A DNA stretch of 45,621 nucleotides from Ectocarpus siliculosus (Eukaryota > Sar > Phaeophyceae > Ectocarpales > Ectocarpaceae): contig FN649751.1 of assembly GCA_000310025.1 (NCBI GenBank), positions 2,465,699-2,511,319 on the forward strand, given 5' to 3'. The notes under the pieces were generated by a model. That model did no database searches. It worked only from the letters and a program-made list of their open reading frames with translations, and was not told the DNA's origin. Position numbers and translations under genes: made by a program. This document shows, piece after piece, positions 33,064 through 44,491 of this stretch. Position 1 is the first letter of the stretch. Each line of letters opens with the position of its first letter.

Positions 33064-36000
33064 ATGGCTGGTGGCGGGAGGAATGGCACTAGCAACAACA
33101 ACCGTGCTGTTGAAGCAAGATACCAGCCGAAGCACCCTTTCCTGTCAGGAGGAATTGCTGGGGGCCTCGAAATATGCTTGACTTTTCCATTCGAGTGAGT
33201 TCAACCGTTGTCAGAGCAGTGCCAACAGCGACACCACTGCTGTAGACTACGTCTAGACGGTAGCAGCGGGAGAGGGTTGGGGAGGTGGCGTATTGAGAGT
33301 GAGAGCAAGTATATTGCGGCCATATCCTTGATAGGTTGTGCAGTTTTGCGCGGGTCTGCAAGCTGCTCTGTGGTAAAATCCAAGTGTTCTCCTCGAACAA
33401 CGCTTGGCGAACGAACAAATCAACGTTCCCACAAGAGTTGCGTGTCCCCATTTTCACACGTTCGTTTCCGCCTACCTGTCTCCCCACACAGGTATGTCAA
33501 GGTACAACTCCAGCTACAAGAGAAGGGTAAAGGCACGCCTCAATTCAAGGTGCGACTCTAGCAATTTAATACGAGAGATCACGAGGTGGCAACTAAAATC
33601 ATCGGCCCGGTACCGAGAACATGTGTCAATGACCTGTGGCACCGCGCATCCCCGCCATGGACTGAAGCCCCTCTGTGGCCGCGTCTCATCCCGACCGACC
33701 ATATCCACGTGGACTGTGGCCGCATCTTGCCTGAAACAGGGTGTGACCAAACATCAGCCTTGGCCAAAACATGCAGCGTATGTCAACCTGGGGTCACAGC
33801 TCAACATATCTGCCCCCAAAGGTCGTAGTTTGGGGAGGAACTGGTCCGTCCCATGTGTGCTATCTTAAGCTTGATTTTATATCTCTCACAATGGTCGATA
33901 ATACCTCACGCACAGATGTGGTGCAAGTGATCCGAGTCGCAGCTCCAGCCGACTCCCGCGTAATGCTTACGCGTATGCATACCAGCAGCTTCTGCATCCT
34001 GGACTGTACGCTCCCGACACTCCAAGACAACGCAAGGTCAAACTACTCACGACAGATCAGGAGCGCTCTCCTCACCCTCGTTGGAATAGCTGATCCTACT
34101 CTTAACTTTTCTTCTCGTCCGTCACATTCGGCTGGTTTCTTCAGGGCCCCCTTCATTGTGCTACCCAGACTCTGCGACATAGCGGGATACTCGGCCTGTA
34201 CGTTGGTCTCCCGCCGTGGCTTACGTTTGCCCTGCCCCGGTATGACCCACGGGCGCAAACAAGCACACTCCTGGTTTCCGGTACCTCTATGTGTATCTCG
34301 CTTGTATTCTCCCATAGGTGTTCGAAACTGCTTCCTGCCACAACCAAGCGTTCTCCTTCCCGAGAGTAGAGTAACGGAAGTCTACCGACAACACTAGCCG
34401 TGGTGGTGTCGTATGGCCAGTCTCCCATCCCATGCTTTCCAGCGACGAGAGACTCCTTCCCTGTTTCTTCTCTTGATTCGATCACGTGGCAACAGCAGGA
34501 AACATCACGCCGCTTGTTCGATACTTGTCGGCCTCCTCGAGTCTTTCAAAGAGCTTTTTAAGTCGTAAGAGTGATGTATGTATGAACTGTATGCGACTTC
34601 GCTGTGATACTGATATACACGACCCTATCCCTGCGTGCCACGATTGTCTGCAACCTCCAATACGTGTTCCCGCGCAATACCAGGTCCGCGATACGTTTCA
34701 CCACGTTTGAGCGCGTCTCGGAGTGGCTGCAGGAGGGCCAGGGTAAACTTGACGCCGTCAATGCTCTCGCGGCAGGCACAGTGGCCGGCGCCATTGAGTC
34801 GGCCACCTGCCTCACTCCCCTCCAGAACATCCAGATCAAGATGATGCAGATGGACAGGTAGGATGAAAGCTGCTGGACTTACGTACGCAGGGTACCATAA
34901 CGTTCGTCTTGAGAATCGAAACATCACATGAAACAACGTCGCGGTATAAGATGTGACATGTCAGGACTGCATCTTGCAAGTCCAGCTGTGTGAGCCTGGA
35001 CTGTCCATGGACATCTTGGTGGGGACTCCGTAGTTCGCCCGTTGAATGGTCCACTGACGAGCACCGAGCCACCCTTGTGCGTCACCTCGTAGTTCTACAC
35101 ATTCCTCGTCGAAGTGGGCTGCTGCATTTTCCAACAATTTGTTTCAACCTGTCAAGCGCGCGCGCTGCAATCCTGCCGGAAACACGCGCTCCAATACAAC
35201 GCTCACACCCCTATTCTCCCGTGTCCATTCCCTCTTCCGCAACGCTCGCAAACAACACACAATAAACGTTGATCAAACAAACACGAAAGAGGCTTCGTGT
35301 ACGCCTTGGGCGAGATCCTCCGCCGAGAGGGGCTCAGGAACGGGTTCTTCAGTGGCCTGTGGCCGACGGTGGTGAAGGGCGCGGTGAACAACTGCATCCG
35401 GTTCGGCCTGTACAACGAGACGGCGGCGGCCCTCCGACGGTGAGCCCGCAGACACCCCGAACAGGTCACACCCGTCCGAAGGGTTCCGGTGCAACACCGA
35501 TTTTCGATTCCGGTCTGGCTGTCCAAATAACAGACACCTCCCATGCAACGAGCGTTGATTTTTGCTCGTCTCGGCCCGGGAGGGTGGGTGAGCCGTGCAA
35601 CTCACTCATGCCCTCACGTGGACAACTGGTGTGCCTAACCCGTTCTCTACGCGAGCTGACTCGGAATCGTTGCTCTCTTGTCGGGCGCGTACATCAACAT
35701 TCGAAAGGTCCTGCGGAGACTCGCCCGACGAGGCGCTCGCTGCGGGAGCGGTGTTCGGTATTGGGGCGGCAGCTGGGGCTGTCAGCGCGGTGAGTTGAGA
35801 CTACCGCGGACCTCATCAGGCCCCCCCTTTAGGCATCCCCGAAGTGCGTCCGAGATTGGATGCGTCTTACTGCGATGGGATGTGTGCGGGTTCTTCTGCG
35901 CCTGTTTTCGTTTCCATTCACGCTCTACCCAATTGTGCGGGTGGACCCCAATCCCGTCGTGTGCTGCTTGCTGTTTGCAAAAGGCTGGCTGTAATCAATC

Positions 36001-36842
36001 GCTTCCTCTCCGTTAACGTTCGCACATGTCCTGCTACCCAAACGGGCGGTAGCGCCGATCCGACCGTTCCGCTTGCGACGGGTCTTTTGTGGGCGCCCGC
36101 AGGTCGTGACGCATCCGATCGACACGGTCAAATCCAACCTTCAAGGCCTGTCCGCGGGCAAGTACTCGGGAAGCCTTGACTGCGCCAGGAAGATCATAGC
36201 GTCGTCTGGAGTAAGCGGTCTCTTCCGCGGGCTCTCCCCCCGAATATGCAGGTGTTTGTCTGTGGGTGAAGATTTTGGCTAGCTTCTTGGGTTGGTTCTG
36301 ACGACGATCTTGTTGGATTTCGGTACCACCGTGCGTGTTGGTTTTTCGTTCGCATCTGGGGAATGTCTGCGCTGCACCCAACCCTGGAGTCGTGCACCAC
36401 TTTTACAACCGGACCAGAAAATTGTAATGTCGTTGAAAATGACCCCATCTTTATCATATTTTGGGCACTTTCGCCTCGAAAACAAGTTCGTCTCGAGAAG
36501 AAATCGTTCCAAAAATGGCGGGAGGAGAGAGCAGCCGCACACTATGTACACCCCCGCACAGGAATGCAGGATGTAACCCCCCATGCTTTGGCGTTGAACG
36601 ACAAATTTTGACGCCCTCCTTGCTGCTGCACGCCAATACTGAGTGAGGGTGCCTGGTACTACTTCCACTTTACTCCAGAGCCGGATCGCCGCTGTCGCCC
36701 ACATCCGTCCCCGCCCCGCCCCCTGCGTCTTTGCTGATTTCTTCGTCTTGTGTTCGTGCTCAACAGGGTGTGCCTGGAGATCGGCCTACAGTTCAGCCTA
36801 TACGACTCGATCTGCAGGTTTATGGATGATACCCTTGGTTGA
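33064..36842 (+). CDS. mitochondrial carrier, citrate/tricarboxylate type (SLC25A1-like), 9 exons
   Basis: This inner-membrane solute carrier is of the family that exchanges citrate or related tricarboxylates. Exons: 33064-33194, 33492-33526, 33943-33959, 34145-34239, 34684-34857, 35290-35439, 35708-35789, 36103-36251, 36767-36842. They sum to 909 bases, 302 residues plus TGA, the normal family size, with all phases matching. The protein starts MAGGGRNGTSNNN. Repeat 1 has GGIAGGLEICLTFPFEYVK (signature PFEYVK, residues 42-47), typical of citrate carriers, followed by GLYVGLP and SAIRF. Repeat 2 has TPLQNIQIK (138-145), in which the usual acidic and basic signature residues are both Gln, followed by NNCIRFGLY. 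Repeat 3 has HPIDTVKSNLQ (232-242) and ends in RFMDDTLG. The 17-nt third exon is inferred from phase and splice sites. It is divergently transcribed from the giant gene. The exact substrate is not proven. Confidence 0.93.
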
Positions 36843-37919
36843 ACCACCAATTTAGTTGTGACTAGGTTTGCTGGGATGTTTTTGGAATATGGACGTTATT
36901 GACATGTTTTCTTTGGTGTTGAAATATCTATACAACGCTTGAGGTGGGCACATTTCCACGGGGGGAAGTCCTGGTAGGGTTCTGGCAATGATCCATGTCA
37001 CGCCGTTTTCAGCAGGTATTTTGTTCGTCGTGTGCTTTTAAGGGTGTGCGTCAATTTTATGGTCTCGATCTGTGACCGTGCTTTCTTTTGTGCAAGCCGC
37101 CACACGTACGTCTGCTGGCAGCAAGTTGGCTGGATCTGTAGCATCCAACCGACATGTCTCATTCGTTGCTAGTAGCAGTACAAATAGCGATTCCACGTGG
37201 ACCTCGTGCTGGACGGGTTGAAACGAATGTCAGCGTGGTTGTGGCGCCTTACAGCTCTTGGATGCATCATCTTTCTACAGCTGGTATAAAACATTGTTGC
37301 ACAGGAGGTGGTGATTGCGTGAAACGTCGGGAGTAGACAGACAGAGAACTCTCCGCGCATCGCGCCTTGCTACCTCAAAACGTGTAGAGGTACAGACTAG
37401 ATAATCACCCTCGAAAATATCTAGCGGAAAATACGATTCTCGAACCGAAAACTTGCAGACTCGCAGAACGCTTCTCTGCACCCGCAAGCGTTGCCGTGTC
37501 TCCGTGTGTCACGAAGATCTCCGTGTGTCACGAAGAAGACACGGTGATATACGCTTGGGCTCGACAAATCTAGCACAGATTAGGCCACCCGCGTTATGGT
37601 GGTTTACCAGTGTGTCATGTCGCTACGCCGTGTTGAAGCACGGTGCCTTCGATAAGTGTGTGCCCGTCCAGCGTTTCGGTCCTCGCGCCTGCACATCGTT
37701 CATGAGTTTCATGTTTGGAAACAAAGTCGAGAGGCACATGTTCGGTGCGGTGAGCAGAAAGTCCGGGTATTTACAGGGCGGCAGTCTTCGAAGGAGCCAT
37801 CTTGTTAGCAGAAAGAGGGGCTGAAAACGCTGGCACCAGCCTTCGAACATATAGGTGGCCGTGTAAAGCACGAGTAAGTTCGTTCACCAAGCGGTTGCCA
37901 ACAAAGGTTGAACTCCGAG
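36843..37919. other. convergent 3' region between carrier and Sfi1-like gene
   Basis: No coding gene is seen. The carrier (+) and the Sfi1-like gene (-) converge here, so the stretch should carry both 3' UTRs. A small direct repeat (CGTGTGTCACGAAGA, at about 37501 and 37519) is present. Open frames are short and without domains. Confidence 0.6.
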
Positions 37920-39553
37920 CTAGAGAAGAAGAATGTACTCGCACCTCTGTTCGTGGGAAACAACCCGACATGAAGTGGTGCCAGCGATCTGTGCCTCGAC
38001 CGAACAGGCGTGCCGCCTGGCCAACTCCCTGGGCAAGTGACCTCGTGTGCATCCCCCCGCCCGATGCGTTTTTTTCACTCCATTTCTCTCCTTTCGGCCG
38101 TCACTGGGCGCGTATATTGCCCCTTCCTCCGCGCGACCTGCACAGGTGCTTGTAATCTCCCGAGGATCGTCACATGTAATCAACGATTTTCCTCTAGAAT
38201 CCGAGCGCGGAGATGAATGGAGTCCCTTCAGACGAACTCCTCTGTGTTCAGCAGGGACCGAAGGCCTCTGAACGACGTGGCTCAGCAGGCGATACCCCCC
38301 GTTGGTCCCGTCCAGCCCCTTCGCCACCAATCTGTGCAGCTCTTCCACCCTACGAAGGAGGTGCGAGCGGGGGGCGCAGGTGAAGCGCTGCCCCCTGCTG
38401 ACGGCATATACGCAGCGGCAGTGAACCTTGCGCGGATTTCCCGGATGCAGGCGTTGTGTCAACCTAGTGGTACAAGTGGTATTAACACCTTTGTTTTCTC
38501 TCGTTAAAGCTGTGGGTACCTTCTTTACTCTCTTCTGAGCCTCGAGCGAAAGCCACCACCGCCATCCCCCCAAAGCGTCGCGCAGGTGCCGCGTACAGTA
38601 GGATTCCAACAGCCGACGGAGAGTGAACGCGGAGTGTGCGTTTTCCGCCAGAGCTAGGAGGCACTTACGGAGGAGCTGGGACCATTTATCGTGACAATTC
38701 CGTCGACAACGGCTGGTGAAGATTTCTAACCTCCAATGGCGTACGGCCGACGCCAAGACTCTCCGACCCCCCGCCCGGTGGAAAGCATCCATACGCGTCT
38801 TCCACCACTTTTGCCGCGCATGCCAACGCTTCATAGCTTCTTGAAGCCGACGGTTGTCGGACGCTGCGTTGAATCGACCGACCACCCACGCTTTCCAAAC
38901 CTTCACTCCCAGCAAGGCCGCAGGTAGAGGGGGGGAGGCAATCTCAAGAGGTGGTGAAAGCAATCGCCCGGTTTCATGGGTCAATGGCAACCGTTTCACT
39001 TGCATGTATATCTATTTGTCATGAGCGATACATGTTTCATGAGGTCAAACACACCTTGGATAACAGAGCTCGCGAATGGTATATATCCGCCATCTCAAAG
39101 GTAGCCCGCCTCTCTAGCTCCCTCTTCCAGCGATGCAACGCTCCTCGCATCGCTAGGTGCTGCAGGAGCTTGAGGAAAACAGTGATCCTAGCAGCTTGCT
39201 TCCAGCGGCGGATGGCATGCCGGACGCTCAGCTTGTCGTAAAGACACCGCAATCTGGCTTCCCGGTGTGCCCACTTCCTCCATCGGCGCATAATCGTGAG
39301 AGCGAAATAACCCATAGCAACATACCCCTGTTTGTGTCCACAGCAGCGGCGTGTGTGATTGACGAGAGTTGCACAGGCAAGGGCATTCGTTGGAGTACGC
39401 ACAGCCTTACTACTGTAGGAGCCGCACGGAGTCGTCTAATGTGTTCAACTGGCAGGTCCTTAAGGTGAGACAAACTACAGTAAATGTGGTCGATGTAGTC
39501 ATTGCCACCTGATAGCGCTGCACGAACTGCCTGATCCCAGTCCAACTCAACCA
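37920..39553 (-). CDS. Sfi1-like Trp-repeat protein (5' end not found)
   Basis: The repeats match the Sfi1 style: a helix with a Trp about every 21-25 residues, a pattern that binds centrin at centrosomes or basal bodies (family knowledge). Proposed exons: 39411-39553 (starts VELDWDQAVRAAL, donor GTAAGG), 39055-39327 (RRWRKWAHREARLRCLYDK, HAIRRWKQAARITVFLK, ALHRWKRELERR; donor GTGTGT) and 38520-38942 (VWKAWVVGRFNAASDN, EAMKRWHARQKWWKTRMDAF, VRHWRLEIFTSRC, CHDKWSQLLRKCL, ALGGWRWWLSLEAQKR; donor GTACCC). The last, 37920-38426, is basic with no Trp repeats and ends at a stop. The 93-base gap 38427-38519 is open in frame, so it may be a short intron or coding. The first exon shown needs one base from an upstream exon, so the N-terminus is missing. 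Coding status of the last exon is the weakest part. Confidence 0.6.
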
Positions 39554-39931
39554 CTGCTACAATCGTTCTCCCGCCACGTGTAGCTGATCGCGCTCAAATC
39601 TGTGGAGCAAACGTTCCGTAACCTCTCATCCTGGTGATACCCTACAGAAGAGTGCCGTTGCTGCGGGCGTTCTGTTGTCACCTGTTCTCTTTCCTTCATC
39701 GTCTCTCTTCCTGTGCGGTCGTGGATGACCGAGCGGCAGTGCCATATCCAGCTAGGTACGTGCTCCGCATCACACCTTTCCAAACAGGAAGAGACGGTAC
39801 TGGTTTTGGAGTGCGGCTCAGGAGAGCACAGTATCATCTATGGCCGGAACAGCAATTCAAACGCTGGTGTAAAGAGTAAAAAGGTGTGCCACGACAGCAG
39901 TATTTACGTACCTGCAGTATGGTCTAATAAC

Positions 39932-40001
39932 CCTAACCCAAACCCTACAGTAAGTCTAGTCCAAAAGTTTGGGTTGGACAAGACTACAGCTGTAACTGTA
40001 G
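39932..40001. repeat. small nested inverted repeat with telomere-like motif
   Basis: ACCCTAACCCAAACCCTAC at about 39930-39948 resembles degenerate CCCTAA repeats. It lies in a fold-back: AACCCAAAC pairs with GTTTGGGTT, AGTCTAGTCC with GGACAAGACT (9 of 10), and CTACAGT with ACTGTAG near 40001. Several mutually exclusive pairings are possible. Confidence 0.6.
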
Positions 40002-40210
40002 TGTAACAAAGTAGATGGTGTGTGGTCGGAACTTGTACGTTGTTGATCGATTCGAGCAAATAAGACAACCGGTTGTGGTTCTTTAGTTACGCAGCATGCG
40101 TATTGTAGTACATACAATCGTTGGGACAATCCCTAGGAAAAGCATTGACACAAAGAGGACAGGGAAACGGCAGCAACACACGTAGTCTATATCTCTAGCC
40201 TTACGTAGCC

Positions 40211-40470
40211 CATACACTTGGTGGCCAGAGGCGCAGGTTGGGCACGAACTACAACCTGGGGGGGGGAGGTTGGGAGGCCGAGTTCGACCTTGAACCCATT
40301 CTTTTTCAGGCTTGCAGCCCGCCGTGTTGATTGCAATAACCCCACTATCCAAGATGCGGGATACCCTGCACGCTGTGGGCTGCAACCTCTCTACAACCTC
40401 CCCCCCCAGGTTGTAGTTGGTGCCCCAACCTACGCACAACCTGCCTCTGGCCACCCGTGTACACCTACCT
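40211..40470. mobile_element. fold-back (MITE-like) element with about 60-bp inverted arms
   Basis: The left arm (about 40211-40272) reads TACACTTGGTGGCCAGAGGC, then CAGGTTG, then AACTACAACCTGGGGGGGGG and AGGTTG. The right arm (about 40396-40465) is its inverse complement with one short insertion and few mismatches. An inner pair, TTGCAGCCC and GGGCTGCAA, nests inside. The centre has no coding potential. The structure fits a non-autonomous fold-back or MITE; I cannot confirm target-site duplications. Confidence 0.72.
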
Positions 40471-43171
40471 GTAGGAGTGGGAGGCGTACACAAGGGGCAC
40501 CCCTTTATCGTTGTACTGCCGCACGCCAACGAGACGTCGTAAGCAGGGGCCACTAGCGGCTGCATACTTGTCTGCGGAGACTCTCGCTCCTACGTGAAGC
40601 AGCAGTACATCTTGGTAGCATTTGAAAGGAACACTTGTAGCCGATGGCGACGGCTCTTGACGCCGAGTCATCGATAGCGGCGCCGCTCGGCCCAGTTGTG
40701 CTGAAATAGCACACCATAAATGGGGACGTACACGAAGAGACGTGCAGCACATTTGAAGATGGCAAGCGCCCACAGCATCATTCCATTTAGCACACCGCCG
40801 CAAATGGTGCTCGGATCCGTTACGTCGGTGTGTGTGTGTTGCATCTACTGTACATGCCCACACCGCCGTGAAAAGATATTCTAGCGGGGCTGTCTAAGTT
40901 TCAGCCAGCAGAATGCAAACTTCATTGACAAACCTGTGCATGCATCGAGCTGAACCAATAAGCTAGACGACCCTGAGCTGGCCTCTGCAAGTGTCTCGGA
41001 TGTTGGAGCGGAAAGACTCGACACATGATCGCCCCAAAGATCGGGGCACACGCTGACAGGGGGGTATACATATCTTGGATATATGTACGTACACCACCAA
41101 AGGTTCTGCAACTCACGGCGCCCCCTTCGCCGAGGGCAGTGCAGCGTGCATATAGCAGCGTGGCGTTGGGTGTGCTGTGTGGCAGTCATCGGAGCGGTTG
41201 CCCTGCTGCTCGTCCAAAGGTGTGCAATGCCGCAGCCGCACTTTTCGCAATCGACGGGCAAGCCAACGAGCGAGGAGGAGCTTGCAGTTCCGCAGTGCTG
41301 AGAGTATCTCCGTATCTCCGAAACATGCAGAAGGCGGGTATGCATAGCGGCGGTTGCCACCGCCTATGCCTCTGGCACTCGGGAGCGCTCCGGGGGTTGG
41401 TGCTCCTTCTCCTGGCTCTGATGGTGGTGTCGTCCGAAAGAAGTTGTTGCTACCCTTTCCCGATGCAGCAGGCTTTCGTGGCGCCAGCAGCTAGGCCGCC
41501 TGGATTGGGGCCTGCTTGTGATCATCAGCAGGGGTTGCAACGCCAACGCCGGCGTACCGCCGGCACTCCTCCTGCAGGCCGGAAGGTGAAAAGAAGATAG
41601 GGGGGCGGAGGGGGACGTGTCGTCGTCGTGTGCAATTTTTGTTGCAGCTGACAGGCGTAACACGTGCCGGTGGTGATGTAGCTGAGATGAAGGACGGCAG
41701 TGGCCGAAGTGGTGTAAACGGGCAGCAGTGATGCCAGTTTTTTTAGAGAGTTCGCCAACGCACTTGAACGCTACCCACGTACAATAGTTGTCGGCACGTG
41801 GCTTGGGTGGGGATTGTATGCATATGCACAGGAGTTGACGCACCTCTACTACGCGGTCAGTTCCCCCCCTCGCCAGCGCTCCGGTGTGTTTCGTGCAGCA
41901 GCGGAGAGGCTTCAACCCTTAAGGTTTGGCTACCAGACGAGAGCATGCTCCTTGCACACTGCTGCTCGATGTACAGCGGCAGTTGTGCATGTTCAAGAAC
42001 AGCCGCCAGCTGTAATTGTGCGTTTTCGGATTCAACGGAGTAGTAGCGCCTCTTCTACTACTGTCGACACAGCAGTTTCGCCAAAGAAACTCGACCTCTT
42101 GCCTTGACCCAGATCTACCCTCTGACACATATGACACGACAAAAAACTATATTGAAACATCATCGACCAGGTCTCGTGAGGTATGCATACGACCGACGAA
42201 TGCGGTCATCAGCAGACCACACCACAAAATAATCGATTGTTGCTGTCACCTGGTTGGCCTTCCCAGCTGGACGCTGGTAGTATGAGTGCAACTCAACCTG
42301 TGTTGCAGTACTGCTGTAGCAACAGCAAACGGGTGCGGCGGCAGGGCAACTGGCGGAAAGCTGCTCTTCAAGACGTGTTTTCCCCTGTGTCTGTGTCTGT
42401 GTCCGCCCTCGAACCCTAACCCTCTCGTGCTGCCGCCGCCAAACCACGAAACCCTTTCCCCCCCCCTGCACGGCCGTGTTTGGTTCTTGGCTCGTGTCTC
42501 GTTTACAGCTGCTGCTGGCGCCACTTGTCGGTGCGAACGGGGGGCACGATTCGCTAAGGCAGTCTCAACCGCACTCCTGCACCGAAAGCAGCAGCCGTAG
42601 CAGCAGCCGCCCGTCGTGTTGGAGCGTGGCGGGCCCAAAACCCTGGGCTGGTGTTGGCACGACTAGACAGGCGCCGTCGTTGGTGGTAGCCGCCGCCACA
42701 CCCCAAGGAAACGAGGGTGGGGGGGCGAGGCTCGGGGGGGAGCGGCGATGGCGACGGAGGGCCGGGGGGGTAACGGAGCGGCACGGAGATCAACGGGTGA
42801 CGTGTGGAAGGGAGTGGCATCGGCTGGCTGCCGTTGGGACGGAAGGGGGTGGTGGTGGTGATGGGGAGAAGAAGGGGTCTGAGGGTGGGGTGGACGCTGT
42901 CGGGGAGGATGCGGCGGCTGATGTGGGTGGGGCCGTGGAGGAAGGGAACGAGAAGGGTGACGGCTGGGTCAAGAGGAGGTGAGCGAGGAGCTTTGGGAGG
43001 GGAGAGCGTGTGTTCGGGGGCTGCAGTCGTGTGCTTTGGCTCTCTGTGTATGGATTGTTTTACGCACGAACGTTGTGAGGACGCGGGTGTGGCAACCGAT
43101 CCCAGTCTTATCCTGTGGTCCCGGAAAAGGAAGTGAGGAACAGGGGGTTGAAGAACAGGGTGAGGCCGCGG
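40471..43171. other. gene-poor region, no supported gene
   Basis: No open frame here shows a recognisable domain or splice-consistent partners. Seen instead are a CTGTGT microsatellite near 42383-42402, a second CCCTAACCCT near 42413-42422, and a G-rich stretch (about 42715-42990). The G-rich stretch creates a Pro-rich minus-strand frame (SPPPPIPRPHPVLQPP type) that looks like low complexity. Confidence 0.5.
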
Positions 43172-43245
43172 GATGGGCGGGGGGGGGGAGTGTACTCTTA
43201 TATTATGCATGCCTTAGCGGTTAGACCATTGACCACGCGTCCTCG
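43172..43245. repeat. direct repeat flanking the RT fragment, left copy
   Basis: It begins GGATGGGCGGGGG, then GTGTACTCTTA, then GCATGCC, TAGCGGTTAGACCATTGACC and CGCGTCC. It matches the right copy at 44418-44491 at most positions. The TTAGCGGTTAGACC core resembles a tRNA D-arm or pol III A box, so a SINE-like origin is possible. Confidence 0.75.
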
Positions 43246-44415
43246 AGAGGACAGTGCATTGTTCCCACAGGACCGATCACCGATGGCCAATCGTTCCTTC
43301 CTACTTTGCCAAAGGTGGCTCAAAAATGTCTTCCCTAGTCTGTCTATCCTAACGATATCCCTTCCCGCCTTTTCAAACCACTTCCTACTCCCGAGTACAG
43401 CTACCGTCCTCTCCTCTCTCTTCCATGCCGCAAACATCTCCCTGTACCTCCCTTCTATTTATTCCAGCCCAGTCATGTACATTTCCCTCTCCTCTTCGTA
43501 CCACGGATATTCTGCGACTACATGAACACGGTCTTCGCATTCGAAGCCGCGATCACATTTGAACTTGTCGTCTTCGTCGTCTACCGTCCTATGTCTTCGT
43601 CGACGTTCTCGAAGGCCTATGTCCCCGGTCCTGAATTTGACCTTAAGCGTTGTCCCTGCATCCATTGGTCCATGTAGGTAATCCTTGAACCCTATTCCTT
43701 CTTTCAACATTCCGTACACTTCTAGACCCTCCTTATCCTCGGTTTCTTTCCTTAGATTCTGTTCTTCTCTCTCGGCACAAGCAACAAATATCTTCTCCTT
43801 GAACCCCTGTAGACCCTCCGTTTCCAGCGTTTCATCTTCGTCGATGTCGAGCCCCTTCTATACGTCCTCTACAACCTTGACCCATTCCGTGGGTTGTCTA
43901 CCCCTCTTTTTGTTTGCCAACTTCGCCTCCCAAACTATTCTCGGCAACCTCTCCTCTCCCATCCCGCACATTCGATACTGCCATGTCAGCTTCCTTGCGT
44001 CTCTTCCCGACCGTAGGGATTGGATCCCCAATTCTGCCCTGACGGCTGCATTACTTGTGCGCTTGGAGCATCCTAGGATGATTTTCGCTGTTTTCATCTG
44101 CGCCGCCTCGAGTTCTTTGACTACCTTCTTATTTCCTTCCCATACTTCTCCGGCGTACCCTAGCGGCGGTACGATTACGCTCTTCAAAACCGTCAATTTG
44201 ATGCGTGTATCGAGGTGCCGGTTTGCGAGTATTGGGTGCAGCTTCCCTGCTCGTGCTTTGCCGTTTTCCGCTACCTTGGACATGTGTGCATTCCACGAGC
44301 AGTCTTTTGCGATCTCTACTCCGAGGTATGTGTACTGGTCCACTACTGCAATCTCCTCGATCCCCCACTTCCATCTATGTTCTACTGGTTCCTCCCTGTC
44401 CTCGTTGCATACCAT
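43198..44415 (-). pseudogene. decayed non-LTR retrotransposon reverse transcriptase, C-terminal part
   Basis: One minus-strand frame runs through the whole stretch, interrupted by two in-frame stops (TAG at 43858-43860, TAA at 43459-43461). It begins MVCNEDREE, then VVDQYTYLGVEIAKDCSWNA, VIVPPLGYAGEVWEGNKK and LEAAQMKTAKIILGCSKRTS, the arrangement seen after the catalytic domain of LINE-type reverse transcriptases. Downstream comes KCDRGFECEDRVHVVAEYPW, like the C-terminal Cys/His knuckle of these elements, but with Tyr where the last Cys is expected. The catalytic YxDD region is absent: the copy is 5'-truncated next to a G run near 44425. It is non-functional. Frame conservation suggests recent decay. 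Confidence 0.85.
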
Positions 44416-44417
44416 GA

Positions 44418-44491
44418 CGGCTGGGCGGGGGGGCGGGGGGTGTACTCATAGTCGTGCATGCCGTAGTCGTTAGACCATTGACCTCGCATCC
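44418..44491. repeat. direct repeat flanking the RT fragment, right copy
   Basis: GGCTGGGCGGGGGGG, GTGTACTCATA, GCATGCC and TAGTCGTTAGACCATTGACC mirror the left copy in the same orientation. Downstream is GCCGGGTTCTCACC, which is faintly B-box-like. No complete tRNA cloverleaf can be drawn. Confidence 0.75.

Noticed and set aside
41025-41915. Overlapping 190- and 183-residue frames on opposite strands
   Set aside because: No domains, no splice-consistent neighbours and similar composition on both strands.
42554-43210. 218-residue Pro-rich minus-strand frame
   Set aside because: It is G/C-run composition with no domain, splice partners or coding bias.
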